In this document: positions 1 through 10,900 of the stretch, one piece after another | How positions within the stretch are numbered: the stretch's first letter is position 1 | How the letters are laid out: every line of letters starts with the position of its first letter | Source of the DNA: Meira nashicola | Lineage: Eukaryota > Basidiomycota > Exobasidiomycetes > Exobasidiales > Brachybasidiaceae | Assembly: GCA_001600355.1 (NCBI GenBank) | Contig: BCJU01000001.1 | Coordinates: 3,493,178-3,557,177 of the forward strand | Direction of reading: 5' to 3' | DNA length: 64,000 nucleotides | The notes under the pieces: generated by a model | What the model was told of the DNA's origin: nothing | Database searches by the model: none | What the model saw: only the letters and a program-made list of their open reading frames with translations | Program-made: the position numbers and the translations under genes

Positions 1-288
1 ACCTTTAGGTATATGATAGTTCGTAATGTGAGGTATCGTCGATAGGTTGAAGCAATTTGAAGCTAAAGTACAACAATTTTGCTTGCCTGCTTGCTTGCAT
101 CATCACGGGCGGTGCGTGCGGGCGCGTTCTAGAATATGCAAGTGTTGTGTAGGTGTTGTGTAACGCACGGTCAGAATGCATGTGTTGGTTTTATAGACGC
201 GTACCAATCCTTCTCGAATTCGTGTCTTTTGATCAATTACAACCATATATCATTCAGATTAAATGGCCAGAAAGGTTTCTTGTTTCAC
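1..288. other. upstream region of RFC1
   Basis: No gene is supported here. The stretch is the left edge of the window and the presumed RFC1 promoter and leader. It holds an ACGCGT box at 197-202. An in-frame ATG at 136 would extend RFC1, but the added residues look like untranslated leader. Confidence 0.6.
197..202. promoter_or_regulatory. MCB-type ACGCGT box upstream of RFC1
   Basis: ACGCGT is the core of the MluI cell-cycle box bound by MBF in yeasts, which drives G1/S replication genes. It lies 87 bp upstream of the chosen RFC1 start. The match is seen directly; function is inferred from the gene class. Confidence 0.4.
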
Positions 289-3200
289 ATGCCATCACCT
301 GTGAAAAAAAGTGCTCCATTAATCAAAGGTCAATCATCTCTTTCGGGTTTCTTCTCCAACGGTCGTTTAACCCTTGCTGAGTCATCAAATACTACAACAC
401 CTTCACCTCAAAAGGGCGAAAAAGCAGGGTCGAAGGAGAAAGGAAAAATTAGCAAAGAAAAGGCTGAGCGTAAAAATACCTCATCGAAAGCCAAAAAAGT
501 AGAATATACAGGTCCTCCAGTACAAGAAGTGAAGGAAAAGGTATGTTGTTGTAGTATGGCACTTATCGAGTTATAACTAACACTAATCACATTTTTTCGA
601 CATAGATCTTCATCTCTGGCAGCAAACCTAGTCCATCGAAACCTCCGACAAACAGACGCATTTATACAGGGTGCGTATTTAGTAGACACAGTCATTGTCC
701 ATTACAGCTATCTGACATTATCTTGATCCTCCAGAGAGAGTGACAAAAGCAGCTCTGACGAGCGTAATAACGAGGAAAAGATGGCCCCTTCAAAGTACTT
801 TGATTCCTCAAAAGGCTCAGGCAGCAAAGGCAACGCAATCGATCTTAGCGACTCTGAAGACGAACAACCCAAAAATACGTCTAAACGCGGAAATGGAAGT
901 GCATCGGCGTCAAAATCGGCACCTACAACTAAATCTCCAGCCAGATCAAAACGCAAGTCATATCTAGACGACGATGATGATGACTTTGACTTTGTTGAAA
1001 AGGAAGATGTGAAAGCTGTCAAGAAATCAAAAGGCTCTAGCAGTAAAGCTACACCAACGAAAAATGCACGAACATCCCCACACAAGTCAAAAGTTGCAAA
1101 GGAGGAATACGCCGATGAAGAAGACGACGATGATTTCTACGAAGATGAGAAACCGACAAAGGGAAAATCGAACGTTAAAGCAGCAAAGTCAGCTGCTGCC
1201 TCAACTTCATCCAAAGCAGCATCAAAGAAAGAAGAAGACACTGACATGGGTTTCGAAGAGGAGGCGAAGAAAAAGAAAGAGCCACCTGCTTGGATCATGG
1301 CACAAAAGCGCAAAGCTGATGGTCCTGCTATGCCTGGATCGAAGGAGATCCCAGTCGGAAAACCAAATTGTCTCGCAGGTATGACGCTTGTATTTACTGG
1401 AGAGCTGTCTAGTATTTCGCGTGACGAAGCTACCGATCTTGCCAAGCGGTATGGCGCAAAAGTAACTGGTGCACCGTCCTCAAAAACAACATACGTCATT
1501 GTCGGAGAGAATGCAGGTCCTTCAAAATTAAAAAAGATTGAAGCTCAGAAATTGCAAACTCTGGATGAAGACGGATTCTTGGACCTCATTCGACAAAAGA
1601 GTGCAGGTGACATCAAAGTTGATGAAGCTACAAAGAAGAAGCTGGTAGAAGAGCAAAAGAAGATCGAAAAAGCAGCCAAAGAAATGCAACCTGCAAAAGG
1701 AGCAGTCGTTTATGATAATCCACTTTGGACCGTGAAATATGCCCCGCAAACCCTCAAAGATTTGGCCGGGAACGGTGGTATCGTGACAAAGCTGCAAACG
1801 TGGCTGCATGACTGGCAGAATTCTCTCAAGGCCAATTTCAAAAAACCAGGCAAAGAAGGTATGAATGTTTGTCGAGCTGTATTATTATCTGGTCCACCAG
1901 GTATCGGCAAGACCTCTGCTGCCCACATTGTTGCTAAATTAGAAGGGTATACACCGATCGAGTTGAACGCAAGTGATGTGCGTAGCAAAAAGCTTATTGA
2001 GGCAAGTTTGAAAGATACGATAAGCAATTCCAGTTTGGACGCCTGGCAAAAAGGTGGCAAGATTGATAGAAAGATGACAGTAGATGGATTGAATATCACA
2101 GATCGTACCGTATTGATTATGGACGAGGTCGATGGTATGTCTGGTGGTGATAGAGGAGGTGTTGGTGCAATTAATGCGCTCATCAAAAAGACCAAGGTAC
2201 CAATCATTTGTATTTGTAACGATCAAAAGAACCAAAAGATGAGGCCATTCGATAAAACAGCATTTCATCTCAAATTCATCAAACCTGACGTTCGCCAAGT
2301 CAAGCAAAGAATCATGACGATTGCTTTTCGTGAGAAGCTCAAGATTCCAGCAGAGGTCATTGAACAATTGGTGCAATCAGCTCAAAGTGACATTCGCTTG
2401 ATTATCAACATGCTTTCTACCTGGTCATTGAACAAGAAAACGATGGACTTTGATGAAGGTAAAGAGTTTGGAGCAGCGAATGCCAAACCAGGCTTGCATA
2501 CCCCTTTCACCCTATACGGTGCTTTGAGCTCCGCTGGAATGTGGGCGCCAACAAATAAAAAGACTTTGAACGATAAAGCAGATTACTACTTCCAAGATCA
2601 TTCGATTATGCCGTTGATGGTACAGCAAAATTATATTCATCATATTCCTGTTGAGGTGACTAGACTAAATGGCAAAGAGCGTGACGTTCGATTGTTACAA
2701 AGCATCACTAAAGCTGCAAATTCAATCAGTGATGGAGATATTGTGGATTCGATGATCCATAGCTCTGAACAACATTGGAGTTTGATGCCTCTGCACGGAA
2801 TTATTTCAACGGTAAAGCCGATGAGCTTTGCTAATGGAAACTCTGGTAATTTTCCGTCTTTTCCCACATGGTTGGGCAGTAACTCGAAACAACAAAGACT
2901 CATGCGTGCTGCGATTGAATTGCAAGCAAGATTACGTCTTGTCACGACTGCTTCGCGCTTTGAGGTTCGTGAACAGTATTTGCCTTACTTTTTCCCTCGT
3001 CTAGTTCGACCTATGCTTGATGGACAAGCATCAGATAAAGCTGCTGTAGAGATTATGGATTTCATGGATGAATATTACCTTACACCGGAAGATCGAGAAA
3101 TTATTTTGGAATTAGGTATGGGCGAAAACGATTGGGAAAGTTTGAGCAAAAAGATTCCATCTGCAACCAAATCAGCATTTACGCGAAAGTACAATTCAAC

Positions 3201-3441
3201 GTCACATCCTATTGCCTTTTATAAATCAGCAGAAGCGACTAAGAAAGCGAAGAAGCTTGTCGGAGAACCTGCGCCTGATGTTGAAGAAGCGTATGAAGCA
3301 CAAGAGGAGCCTGGAGATGAAGAATCGGATAATGAAGGCGGTAAAAAGGGAGGTCAAAGTGATGATGAAGTGGATATCAGTAAAGATAAATTCTTTAAAC
3401 AAAAAACCTCTAAAGGAAAAGGAAAAGCGAGTAAAAAGTGA
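289..3441 (+). CDS. RFC1: Replication factor C large subunit (Rfc1)
   Basis: Large subunit of the clamp loader that opens PCNA at primer-template junctions during DNA replication and repair. Gene model: exons 289-540, 606-670 and 735-3441, joined in frame across GTATGT...TAG and GTGCGT...CAG introns, giving 1007 aa. A PIP box QSSLSGFF sits at residues 15-22, as expected for a PCNA binder, and supports the start at 289. Next come a long acidic/basic linker, a BRCT domain (about 314-396), and the AAA+ core with Walker A GPPGIGKT (about 492-499) and Walker B MDEVD (about 568-572), then the RFC1 C-terminal domain and a basic tail. An acidic patch IDLSDSEDE near the N-terminus resembles a SUMO-interacting motif. 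An ACGCGT box lies 87 bp upstream. Identity is very secure; the first two exons are less so. Confidence 0.95.
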
Positions 3442-3534
3442 GGAAGAGCAAAAACGGAAACCTGTGTATATATGATTGTCAATGATGGACCTTAGCTATA
3501 TATCAATTGAAAGATTCTTGTCAGAGTAAACACA

Positions 3535-3957
3535 CTATGAGTGTTTCTTCTTTCCTCTTTTCGCTCCTGCGATCCTGCTTTGGTGTTGAAAATGATGTGA
3601 AGGTAAGATGATCACACGTGATTTGCTGACGATTTGATTTGGTCTTGATTCGTGATGTGTGTGATTGTGACCTGCACCAGAATGTCTACTCTCATGGGCG
3701 AAATGATTAAAGATTTCTTTGAATGTATGTTCATCAGACAATTCTGGAAAATGTTCTTGTTTAGCGCCATCTTCTATTATTCTGTACATATTAATCTCAG
3801 CTGCCCGTACTGTTGATCTGATTAAAAGTTTTGTCAGTTTGTGGTTGACTATACAGTTCTCTTTATCAACTCACATGCAGAGTAAAAGTGTACGATAGAT
3901 ATAAAAGTGAATAAGAAGTATACCTAAAGGCGCAAGTCGGTTATTGAAGATCATCAT
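3535..3957 (-). CDS. small secreted protein (SSP-C)
   Basis: Predicted secreted protein of 121 aa, unknown function. Exons on the minus strand are 3957-3875 and 3817-3535, joined in phase 2 across a 57-nt GTGAGT...CAG intron. Exon 1 encodes an N-terminus with a hydrophobic stretch (GILLIHFYIYRTLLLC); a plausible signal-peptide cleavage follows VRA at the exon junction. The mature part is rich in His and ends with a basic tail (KRGKKKHS). It shares exon layout, intron phase and strand with its two neighbours at 4253-4767 and 5035-5547, so the three look like a local cluster, though sequence similarity is weak. It is convergent with RFC1, 93 bp apart. I recognise no domain. Confidence 0.6.
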
Positions 3958-4252
3958 TTTATACTGAGAACGTAATGAAGAAGAAGGAGGAAGGGGATAA
4001 GTGCGAATAAATACAATATAAACTATACATATATATCTGTTTGACGGAGTTTGAACTTTGATTTCACTTCAGCACTGCTTTTCAAACGCCAGCGCCAATT
4101 TGCCACTTCGTTAAATGAAAATACTGCAAGATCGGGGTTTCTATATTTGACACTTTATTCCGCCAATCTTTGTAAGATCTGCCTTTTATTGGCGTTAAAA
4201 AATAAGGTTGTTATTGTTGTTCTTAATATGATCATGGTGCTGGTTATTATAT
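3958..4252. other. intergenic region between SSP-C and SSP-A
   Basis: Presumed promoter of SSP-C and 3' flank of SSP-A. It holds CGGGGT at 4133-4138, a variant of the element seen upstream of the other secreted-protein genes, and AGGGGATAA near 3992. A 79-codon plus-strand reading frame here has no other support. Confidence 0.4.
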
Positions 4253-4767
4253 TTAAAATGGAAAGAATTCATTTTGCTTTTTATCTTTAGGAAAAAGTTC
4301 ATATTGTTTAAAATTCGTTCCAGCATCATTTTCAACCTTTGTTTGTGCGGTGTTAGAAGGACGACGACCGATCACTTTTGAAGCTTGAGAGAGTTGAGCA
4401 GAAGGCGAATTGTGTTGCGTATGGATTTCGTCACTTGAACGAGTAGATGTGATTGTATTTGATTGTAAATTCTTTTCATTCATTCTAGATTGATATCGTT
4501 CAACGGGAATGAACTTTTTGGCTTTAATCATTTCAGGACTTGCCCAATAGACTTTTGAAGTATCTATCTTTTTGCTTGAAGGACGAGTTTTAACTTTATT
4601 ACCTTGTTTGACACCCTGGGTATCATTTTCTGTCAATGTACTTTAATAAATTCAATCAATTGTCAATGACGATCATTAACACAAGTTGAAATATATACTC
4701 ACATGTCAAGCAACGTTGAAATAAAGACTAGAAATGCAATGACTAAAGGAGATGCTAAACCGTTCAT
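4253..4767 (-). CDS. small secreted protein (SSP-A)
   Basis: Predicted secreted protein of 150 aa, unknown function. Minus-strand exons 4767-4703 and 4640-4253 join in phase 2 across a 62-nt intron (GTGAGT donor, AAAG acceptor; the nearer CAG acceptor would put the reading frame into a stop). Exon 1 encodes the signal peptide, with core PLVIAFLVFISTLL. The mature part is polar, with a YWxxPxxxxxxxxF pattern at the start of its body that is also present in SSP-B, and an aromatic C-terminus (NEFFPF). SSP-A and SSP-B have the same predicted length and the same exon structure, which suggests distant paralogy. No Kex2 KR site follows the signal peptide directly. Confidence 0.6.
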
Positions 4768-4897
4768 ACTTGAAAAATATATTCTTGATATAAAATAGGT
4801 GCTTAGAAATTAAAATTCAAGAACAAATGTCTATAACGGAATACTTATACTTTTTAAATGAATGAATTCAAAAAAAGATTTGGACTATTTACATCTT

Positions 4898-4903
4898 TGG
4901 GGC
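4898..4903. promoter_or_regulatory. TGGGGC element upstream of SSP-A
   Basis: Near match (TGGGGC) to the CGGGGC element shared by the secreted-protein genes, 131 bp upstream of the SSP-A start. Confidence 0.35.
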
Positions 4904-5034
4904 TTTCATCAGCAATGATATAAATCGTGAAATCGAACTTTCAAAATTGCACTAATCGCGGCAAAAGAATTTGAAACATGTTTTTATCCACAGCCTTGCT
5001 TGGCGTGGATGGCATGCATAATTTGACCCACTGA

Positions 5035-5547
5035 TCATAGCTTTTTAGTCCGATCACCAATCACCCCGACTCGTCTCGGCTTCTTTTTATCCGTGTATAC
5101 TGTCTGTTTAAGTCCATTATCTGTTTGATATAATTTATCTTTCATCGCTTTATCCATCTCCGAAGGGGTTTGCGTCTTAGCGGGCATTTGTGTATACTTG
5201 GTTTGCACATTTTCATCTTTCTTGTTTGTTGATTTATTTGCTTTTAACTCTTTGAAATGATTTGATAATTGTTTCACTTGAACTTGTTTTTCTTCAATAG
5301 CTTTTGCTCGAAAATCTGCCATTTGATTAGCTTGGTTAGGATTATGCCAATATGCATTATAAGTCTCATACATTCTTTGATCTTTTGTTACTTGAAAGTA
5401 TCGAATATCTCTGCTTACTGCTCGCCTAAAGAATAATATTTGTTCAATTATAAAATGAATGGACTATCAATAAATAAATACTCACACATCCAAAATATTT
5501 AACCAAAAAGTCAAAAGGATGACAAGAATGTTCAATGAAGAAAACAT
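5035..5547 (-). CDS. small secreted protein (SSP-B)
   Basis: Predicted secreted protein of 150 aa, unknown function. Minus-strand exons 5547-5486 and 5425-5035 join in phase 2 across a 60-nt GTGAGT...TTTAG intron. Exon 1 encodes the signal-peptide core (SLNILVILLTFWLNIL), with cleavage likely near VRA. The body has the YWxxPxxxxxxxxF pattern shared with SSP-A, then a Lys/Gln-rich stretch and a basic tail. It is the third member of the minus-strand SSP cluster and is divergent from the BRCT gene. Two CGGGGC elements lie upstream. Confidence 0.62.
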
Positions 5548-5666
5548 TGTTGACGATCACGGTCAATCTTATTTCTGGTGTTAAGTATCATGCAAACTGA
5601 GATTTTATACCAAATTCGATTTGTCTACAACATTCACCACAAAATTTTACACAGTAACACTCGAAT

Positions 5667-5672
5667 CGGGGC
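5667..5672. promoter_or_regulatory. CGGGGC element upstream of SSP-B
   Basis: Exact CGGGGC, 120 bp upstream of the SSP-B start; same core and spacing as for the ESP genes. Confidence 0.5.
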
Positions 5673-5733
5673 GAACATCACGATAAATTGTTTTAAAATT
5701 ATCCATATTTGACCCGATTTAGGCATTATAAAA

Positions 5734-5739
5734 GCCCCG
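5734..5739. promoter_or_regulatory. GCCCCG element upstream of SSP-B
   Basis: Second copy of the element, opposite orientation, 187 bp upstream of SSP-B and next to a TATAAAA stretch. Confidence 0.4.
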
Positions 5740-5860
5740 CATTTTTCTGATAAGCGGCTAATAATTTTCATTAAAAGTAACACCATCAGACCCGCCAAAA
5801 GAAAGGGACTGAAGTGGAAATTTATTAAAAAGAGCAACGAGGACGGAAATAGACTAGGCA

Positions 5861-5866
5861 ACGCGT
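5861..5866. promoter_or_regulatory. MCB-type ACGCGT box upstream of the BRCT gene
   Basis: ACGCGT followed by TATAAA, 76 bp upstream of the start at 5942. It matches the yeast MBF site and mirrors the one upstream of RFC1. Confidence 0.4.
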
Positions 5867-5941
5867 ATAAATTTATCCTAGGTAAAAGATTGCTAAGCTA
5901 AAGTGTTGTTTATTTAAAGGCGCGGGAAGGTAAATGCATGT

Positions 5942-7711
5942 ATGATTTGGTCCATTCCGTTCTACCATCATCAACAAGAAGGAGGCAAAAGGATGCGTAG
6001 GGATGTGAACGATTCAAACAGAACATCTTCATCAAATGAAACGATTGATTCAATTCAAGCGGCTTTTGCTTCTTTAGATGCAGCTAGTAGTAATTCATAT
6101 GAAAAATCAATACAAGAACGACAATCTTCACAATGGAATGATGACAATTATGATGAAAGTAGACAGACACAGTTAAACTCATTACGAGCACAGCCAAGAC
6201 AAAGTTTAATTAACCAACTCATAGAAGAAGATAATGACAATGCATTAAGACCTCTTGCAGGAGGTCCAACAAAAGGCGAGATGCTGATACGTGCAAAAGA
6301 ATCATACCAAATTTTCACCGAAAAACAAGCTCAAGCTCATCAGGTTGACAGGGTCCAATCAGAAGATCGGAATGATAGTCCGTCATCCCATTTTATCCTC
6401 AGCTCGCCACAACCCGGTCAAGGTGTGAGAATATCTCGAATTCCAGAGCAACGATCCACGCAAAACTTCCAGCTTGAAAATCGAACGATTGACGGAGGAA
6501 CAAATACAGACGAGGAATCGGAAAGAGAAGCCACAATTGCTGTATCAAGCGGATTGGTTGAGGAATCCTCAAATAAGAAAAGAACCCTTTCATGGGCCGA
6601 AAAGCGTGATCGTAGAAATGCACGTAGGAGAGCATCTCCTCCCATGACGAGAAGAAGGGCTGCTCTTGTCGCTAACGAGCAAACGGAAGATGTTATGCAA
6701 CCTTCAATACCGTCTCTAACAAATGTGGAGACCTCGGTAGATATTACAGATCCGAGTAATAATGAAAAGGCTATTCAAGATATTCTTCAACGAGGTACTA
6801 CGGGAAGAAAAGTAGCAAAGAATATAAAACCAAACCATTCGCGCGTGGTTCTTCCCCAATTGGATATGACACTGACGGAGCCTGATTCACCTCAACAGAA
6901 TGATGGAAACGACCATTCAATAAACACTGCTGCAGTCCGTCTTGATAACGATTCTCAAAGTAGGATGGACAATCAATCTAGCGATACCGAGAGTGAAGGA
7001 GAAGGGAATGAAGTTCGACCAACAATTAGTTCGGCAATCTCCTCCGGAAGCAATACAGAAGATGAAAATGAGATGGTTGTTGTACATACCAATGCTGCTG
7101 AAGGGAATGGTGCAGTTGATGAAACTTCAAGAATTAGAACTAGAAAGGGAGCAATCAAACGGAAACCGACGGTGAAGCAAGCACGAAAGGAACCGAAAAA
7201 GATTGCTCGTCAGCTGGAAATAGAAACGGGCAACAATCCAACAGTGATTCCGGTACGAGAGAAAGGTCAAAGGAAGAAGAGTAATAAGAATTTACTGAAA
7301 GGAAGACCACTTTTCGAAGGATTAAATTTTGTTATTATTGGATATTGGACAAAAGTTCGAATGTATGAAAAGCTAATCGAAAAGCATGCGGGTACTTTGC
7401 TTAAGGCATTACAACCTATCACAGATGTTTCATCTCCACCACTACTACCTCAATTCGATCACGGTCATCTTCCAACTACTAATCCAGATCGGATTACACA
7501 TATCGTATATTGCCCTCATGGCACCTACACGCCTGAACCAGGAATCGTTCGAGAGGCGATTTACGCATGGAAAAAGGAGAAAGGTAGAGAATTTGATCTC
7601 CGGAATATCCAAGTTGTTGATTCACGCTGGATAAGCGATTGTATCAGCAATTGTCTTCGTAAAGAGGATCTTCTATCTGTAAACGAATATCGCATCGTCT
7701 TTCAATCTTAA
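5942..7711 (+). CDS. BRCT-domain protein, function unassigned
   Basis: Single-exon protein of 589 aa. The first three quarters are low-complexity and polar (Ser, Asn, Asp, Arg), presumably disordered, with basic patches that could be nuclear signals (KKRTLSWAEKRDRRNARRR). The C-terminal part, about residues 450-589, reads as a BRCT domain: LFEGLNFVIIGYW, a glycine-turn segment KHAGTLLK, ITHIVYC, and the conserved Trp in VVDSRWISDCI. BRCT domains bind phosphoproteins in DNA-damage and replication factors, so a nuclear genome-maintenance role is likely. I cannot match it to a named family. An alternative start is the ATG at 5993. The ACGCGT box 76 bp upstream fits S-phase expression. Its 3' end faces the SNF2 gene. 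Confidence 0.75.
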   Translation: MIWSIPFYHHQQEGGKRMRRDVNDSNRTSSSNETIDSIQAAFASLDAASSNSYEKSIQERQSSQWNDDNYDESRQTQLNSLRAQPRQSLINQLIEEDNDNALRPLAGGPTKGEMLIRAKESYQIFTEKQAQAHQVDRVQSEDRNDSPSSHFILSSPQPGQGVRISRIPEQRSTQNFQLENRTIDGGTNTDEESEREATIAVSSGLVEESSNKKRTLSWAEKRDRRNARRRASPPMTRRRAALVANEQTEDVMQPSIPSLTNVETSVDITDPSNNEKAIQDILQRGTTGRKVAKNIKPNHSRVVLPQLDMTLTEPDSPQQNDGNDHSINTAAVRLDNDSQSRMDNQSSDTESEGEGNEVRPTISSAISSGSNTEDENEMVVVHTNAAEGNGAVDETSRIRTRKGAIKRKPTVKQARKEPKKIARQLEIETGNNPTVIPVREKGQRKKSNKNLLKGRPLFEGLNFVIIGYWTKVRMYEKLIEKHAGTLLKALQPITDVSSPPLLPQFDHGHLPTTNPDRITHIVYCPHGTYTPEPGIVREAIYAWKKEKGREFDLRNIQVVDSRWISDCISNCLRKEDLLSVNEYRIVFQS

Positions 7712-7979
7712 TTCTGTATCAAAATTGTAGTCATCACATTGCTGTATCATAAAATAATCGTGTACATTAATCTATCATGCCCTTAACTAATCCTCATTGA
7801 ATAAAAAGTCTTACTCAATCGCAGACAAGAACGAATTGCTTAATGTATCAATTTGTATACATGAATTTTATGATAAAACAGGCGATTTTATTTGTGCTAT
7901 ACAAGAATACATAGTTTCAAAAAATGAAACAATGAATTCTACTTCTAAAAAATTGTACATATAATGAATTGATCAATGA

Positions 7980-10900
7980 TCATTCATCATCTGATCCTTC
8001 CTCGCCATCTTCGCGACGTCTACTAGCTGAAGCGCCTCTACTTGAACGTCCGCGCATACTAATCTTGATTCGAGGACGACCAGGTTGAGCAGAAGGAGCC
8101 AATGGCGCTCCACGACCAGATCGAGAAGGTTGTTTTTCATCATCATAGTCATCCTCTTCTACACCATCGTCAAGTGACATGCTGACTTCGCCTTCATTAT
8201 CGGCTCCAGGTAAACCACTGTTCCGTGCTAAAGCATTGAAACGTTCTTCAAATGCTTTAAATATTTCCAATGCATCTTCGACGACCAAACTATCTTCTTT
8301 GTTATACGTTCTAGCATTCTTCAACATCAGCTCAAAGTCCTCTTTGCACGCTGTGACAGTCTCATATGCACGCTTATCGATCTTTCGGCGAATTTGACGC
8401 AATGAGATTGGTTGTTGAATGATGAGGTAATAATCTGGGAATTGAGCACGTTTCGGTAAATCTTGGAACAAATAATTTCTCTTGCGTGTTTCTCCGGTCT
8501 CGAATGTTTGGTATGTGCTATCAGCTGCTTTGAAACATTGAATCAAGACATCGTAAATTTGTTCACGAGTATCATCTTGACCCTTTCTCTTCTTAGCTCC
8601 ACCATTACGGATAGGTGTCTCTTCAGGCTCAGGGCTTGCACTTCCGATCACATTAGAGCCTCTCTTACGTTTCTTACCCAAACCAGGAGCAGGCTCTGGC
8701 GTTTGTGTCACTCGTGAAGAACCACCTCCTTTGCCCTTTCCTCCCTTTCCACGTTTTCCACTTGGTTCAGGAGTTCCTGCTTCTGAAGTTTCATGACTAT
8801 TTTGAGATTGTTTCAAAAGCTTCATTCTACGCTTCTCCGCACGTTCACGTTTCTTTTCGACAACTTCTGATAGGTCAACATCATCGTCTTCCAAAGCTTT
8901 CAAGAATTGTTCTTCAGTCAAGCCATCGTCATAATGAACGACGTTACGTCTTCTTGAAGCTAATTCCTCTTCAGGTTCTTCGTCAAACGTATTTGCTGCA
9001 TCAAAGTCTCGTTGGTACAGAGCGGGCAATTCATCGTCTTGCATCAATCGGTCGCGTACCTTCGATCCAGTGTACCCGATCGCTTTCCATTCTTCGATAT
9101 CTTTGAGATTGCGCTCTCTATCCATCTCCTTGAAAATATCTATTTCATGATCTCCGCGAGCCAGAATTTCGTTCAATTCGTCATCGTTCAAATCAGCATC
9201 CTCTTCATCTTCTTCCTCTTCGTTGTCCGCTTCCAACATGGCTCTCAGTAAGTCTTCACGTTCGGCTGCGGTGGCTTGATTGTCGAATTTACCAGCTTGA
9301 ATAACTTTTCCGTCGATTTCCAATTTGTCACGAGCACGCTCCAAAATGGTCTCCTCTACGGATTTAGAAGTCACCAAACGAAGAATACGAACTTCCATCT
9401 TTTGACCGATACGATGTGCACGATCTTGTGCTTGTAAATCTTGATGTGGATTCCAGTCGGAATCATAGATGATAACAGTATCAGCGGTTTGCAAGTTCAA
9501 ACCTAAACCACCAGCACGCGTTGAAAGGATGAAAATGTCAATATCTGATCCTGGAGCGTTGAAAGCTGTCAAAAGGTGGGTACGATCTTCAGGTTTTGTA
9601 CCACCATCCAAACGGAGGTATTTGAATCCACGGAAACGCAAAAAGTCTTCCATAATGTCCATAATTGCTGTCATTTGGAAGAACATCAAAACACGATGCT
9701 TTGTGGCTTTCAATTTTGGCAACAATCTGTCTAGCAGTTCAAATTTACCGGAGACACGGAACAAGTCCATTCCGGTCTCCTTTGTGGGATTGATAGCCAT
9801 TTCTACTTCCTCAAAAACGTAAGGATGGTTACAAATCTTACGCAATTGCATGATTGCATTTTGCAAACCACGAATACCTTGAGGTTTGCCTTTTTTGCCG
9901 AAATCGTCTGATGCGATGAGCATTTTGTGGTTCTTCATTTGCGAATACAACTTCTTTTGCAAAGCACTCATCTTGCACTTGATCACCCTTTCAACTTTGT
10001 CTGGCAATTCTGCTTCGACATCTTTCTTCAAACGACGTAATAAGAAAGGTCGTAAGACTTTGTGCAGACGTTTGATGATCAAAAGAGCTTCTTCTTCGTT
10101 CAATTGCATACTGCTATCACCTGCACCTGTATTGGCGAAAGGAGTGTTGAACCATTCATCGAAAGATTTGACTGAATTGAAAATCTTTGGAAGGACGAAA
10201 TTCAACAATGCCCATAATTCCGGTAAATTATTTTGCAAAGGTGTACCGGTCAATAATAGACGATAACGACTGGTATAGTGTTGCGTTAAAGTTTGAGTTA
10301 ATCTACTTTGTGTGTTCTTCATTCTGTGACCTTCATCGATAATCATATAGGTCCATTTGATCTTGCCCAACAAAGGCTTGTCTTTGATGATATACTCGTA
10401 AGTTGTCAAAAGACAATCGTATTGACCACCTCGTACAAGCGGTGTTAATCCTTTACGTACACCAGGTGTACCTTTGTAAATGATCGTACGCACTGCAGGA
10501 GCCCATCGCTCAAATTCGTTTACCCAATTTGTCAAAGTGGAAAGCGGAACGATGACAAGGTACGGTCCTCTCTGCTTCTTTTGTTCGATCAAGAATGTGA
10601 TCAAAGCCAAGGTTTGAATAGTTTTGCCCAATCCCATCTCATCGGCCAAGATACCGTTTAATCTATTATTGTACAAAGACACCATCCATTGCAAACCCTT
10701 GATTTGATAATCTTTCAATGTACCGCCGATCAAGATCGAAGGTTGTGCGGAAATACGTTCTGTTATTCTATGTGCTACAGAGTAATAATCTACTTTTCCT
10801 TTGTCTTCATTAGGGTCATCTTGACGTTGAGCACCAAACATAGTTTCATCAACTGCCACTCCAACTTCTTGATTGGCCGATTGCTGAGCAAGCTCTTCAA

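Larger units (their letters stand above)
5548..5941. other. divergent promoter region SSP-B / BRCT gene
   Basis: About 390 bp without a gene, between two divergently transcribed genes. It holds CGGGGC-type elements at 5667-5672 and 5734-5739 on the SSP-B side and an ACGCGT box at 5861-5866 on the BRCT side. Confidence 0.6.

Noticed and set aside
136..288. 51-codon N-terminal extension of RFC1 from the ATG at 136
   Set aside because: The extra residues are Cys/Phe-rich and unlike RFC1. The ATG at 289 puts the PIP box at the expected N-terminal place and leaves the ACGCGT box in the promoter.
4051..4290. 79-codon plus-strand frame between the SSP genes
   Set aside because: No domain, no signal peptide, and it overlaps the 3' end of SSP-A on the other strand.
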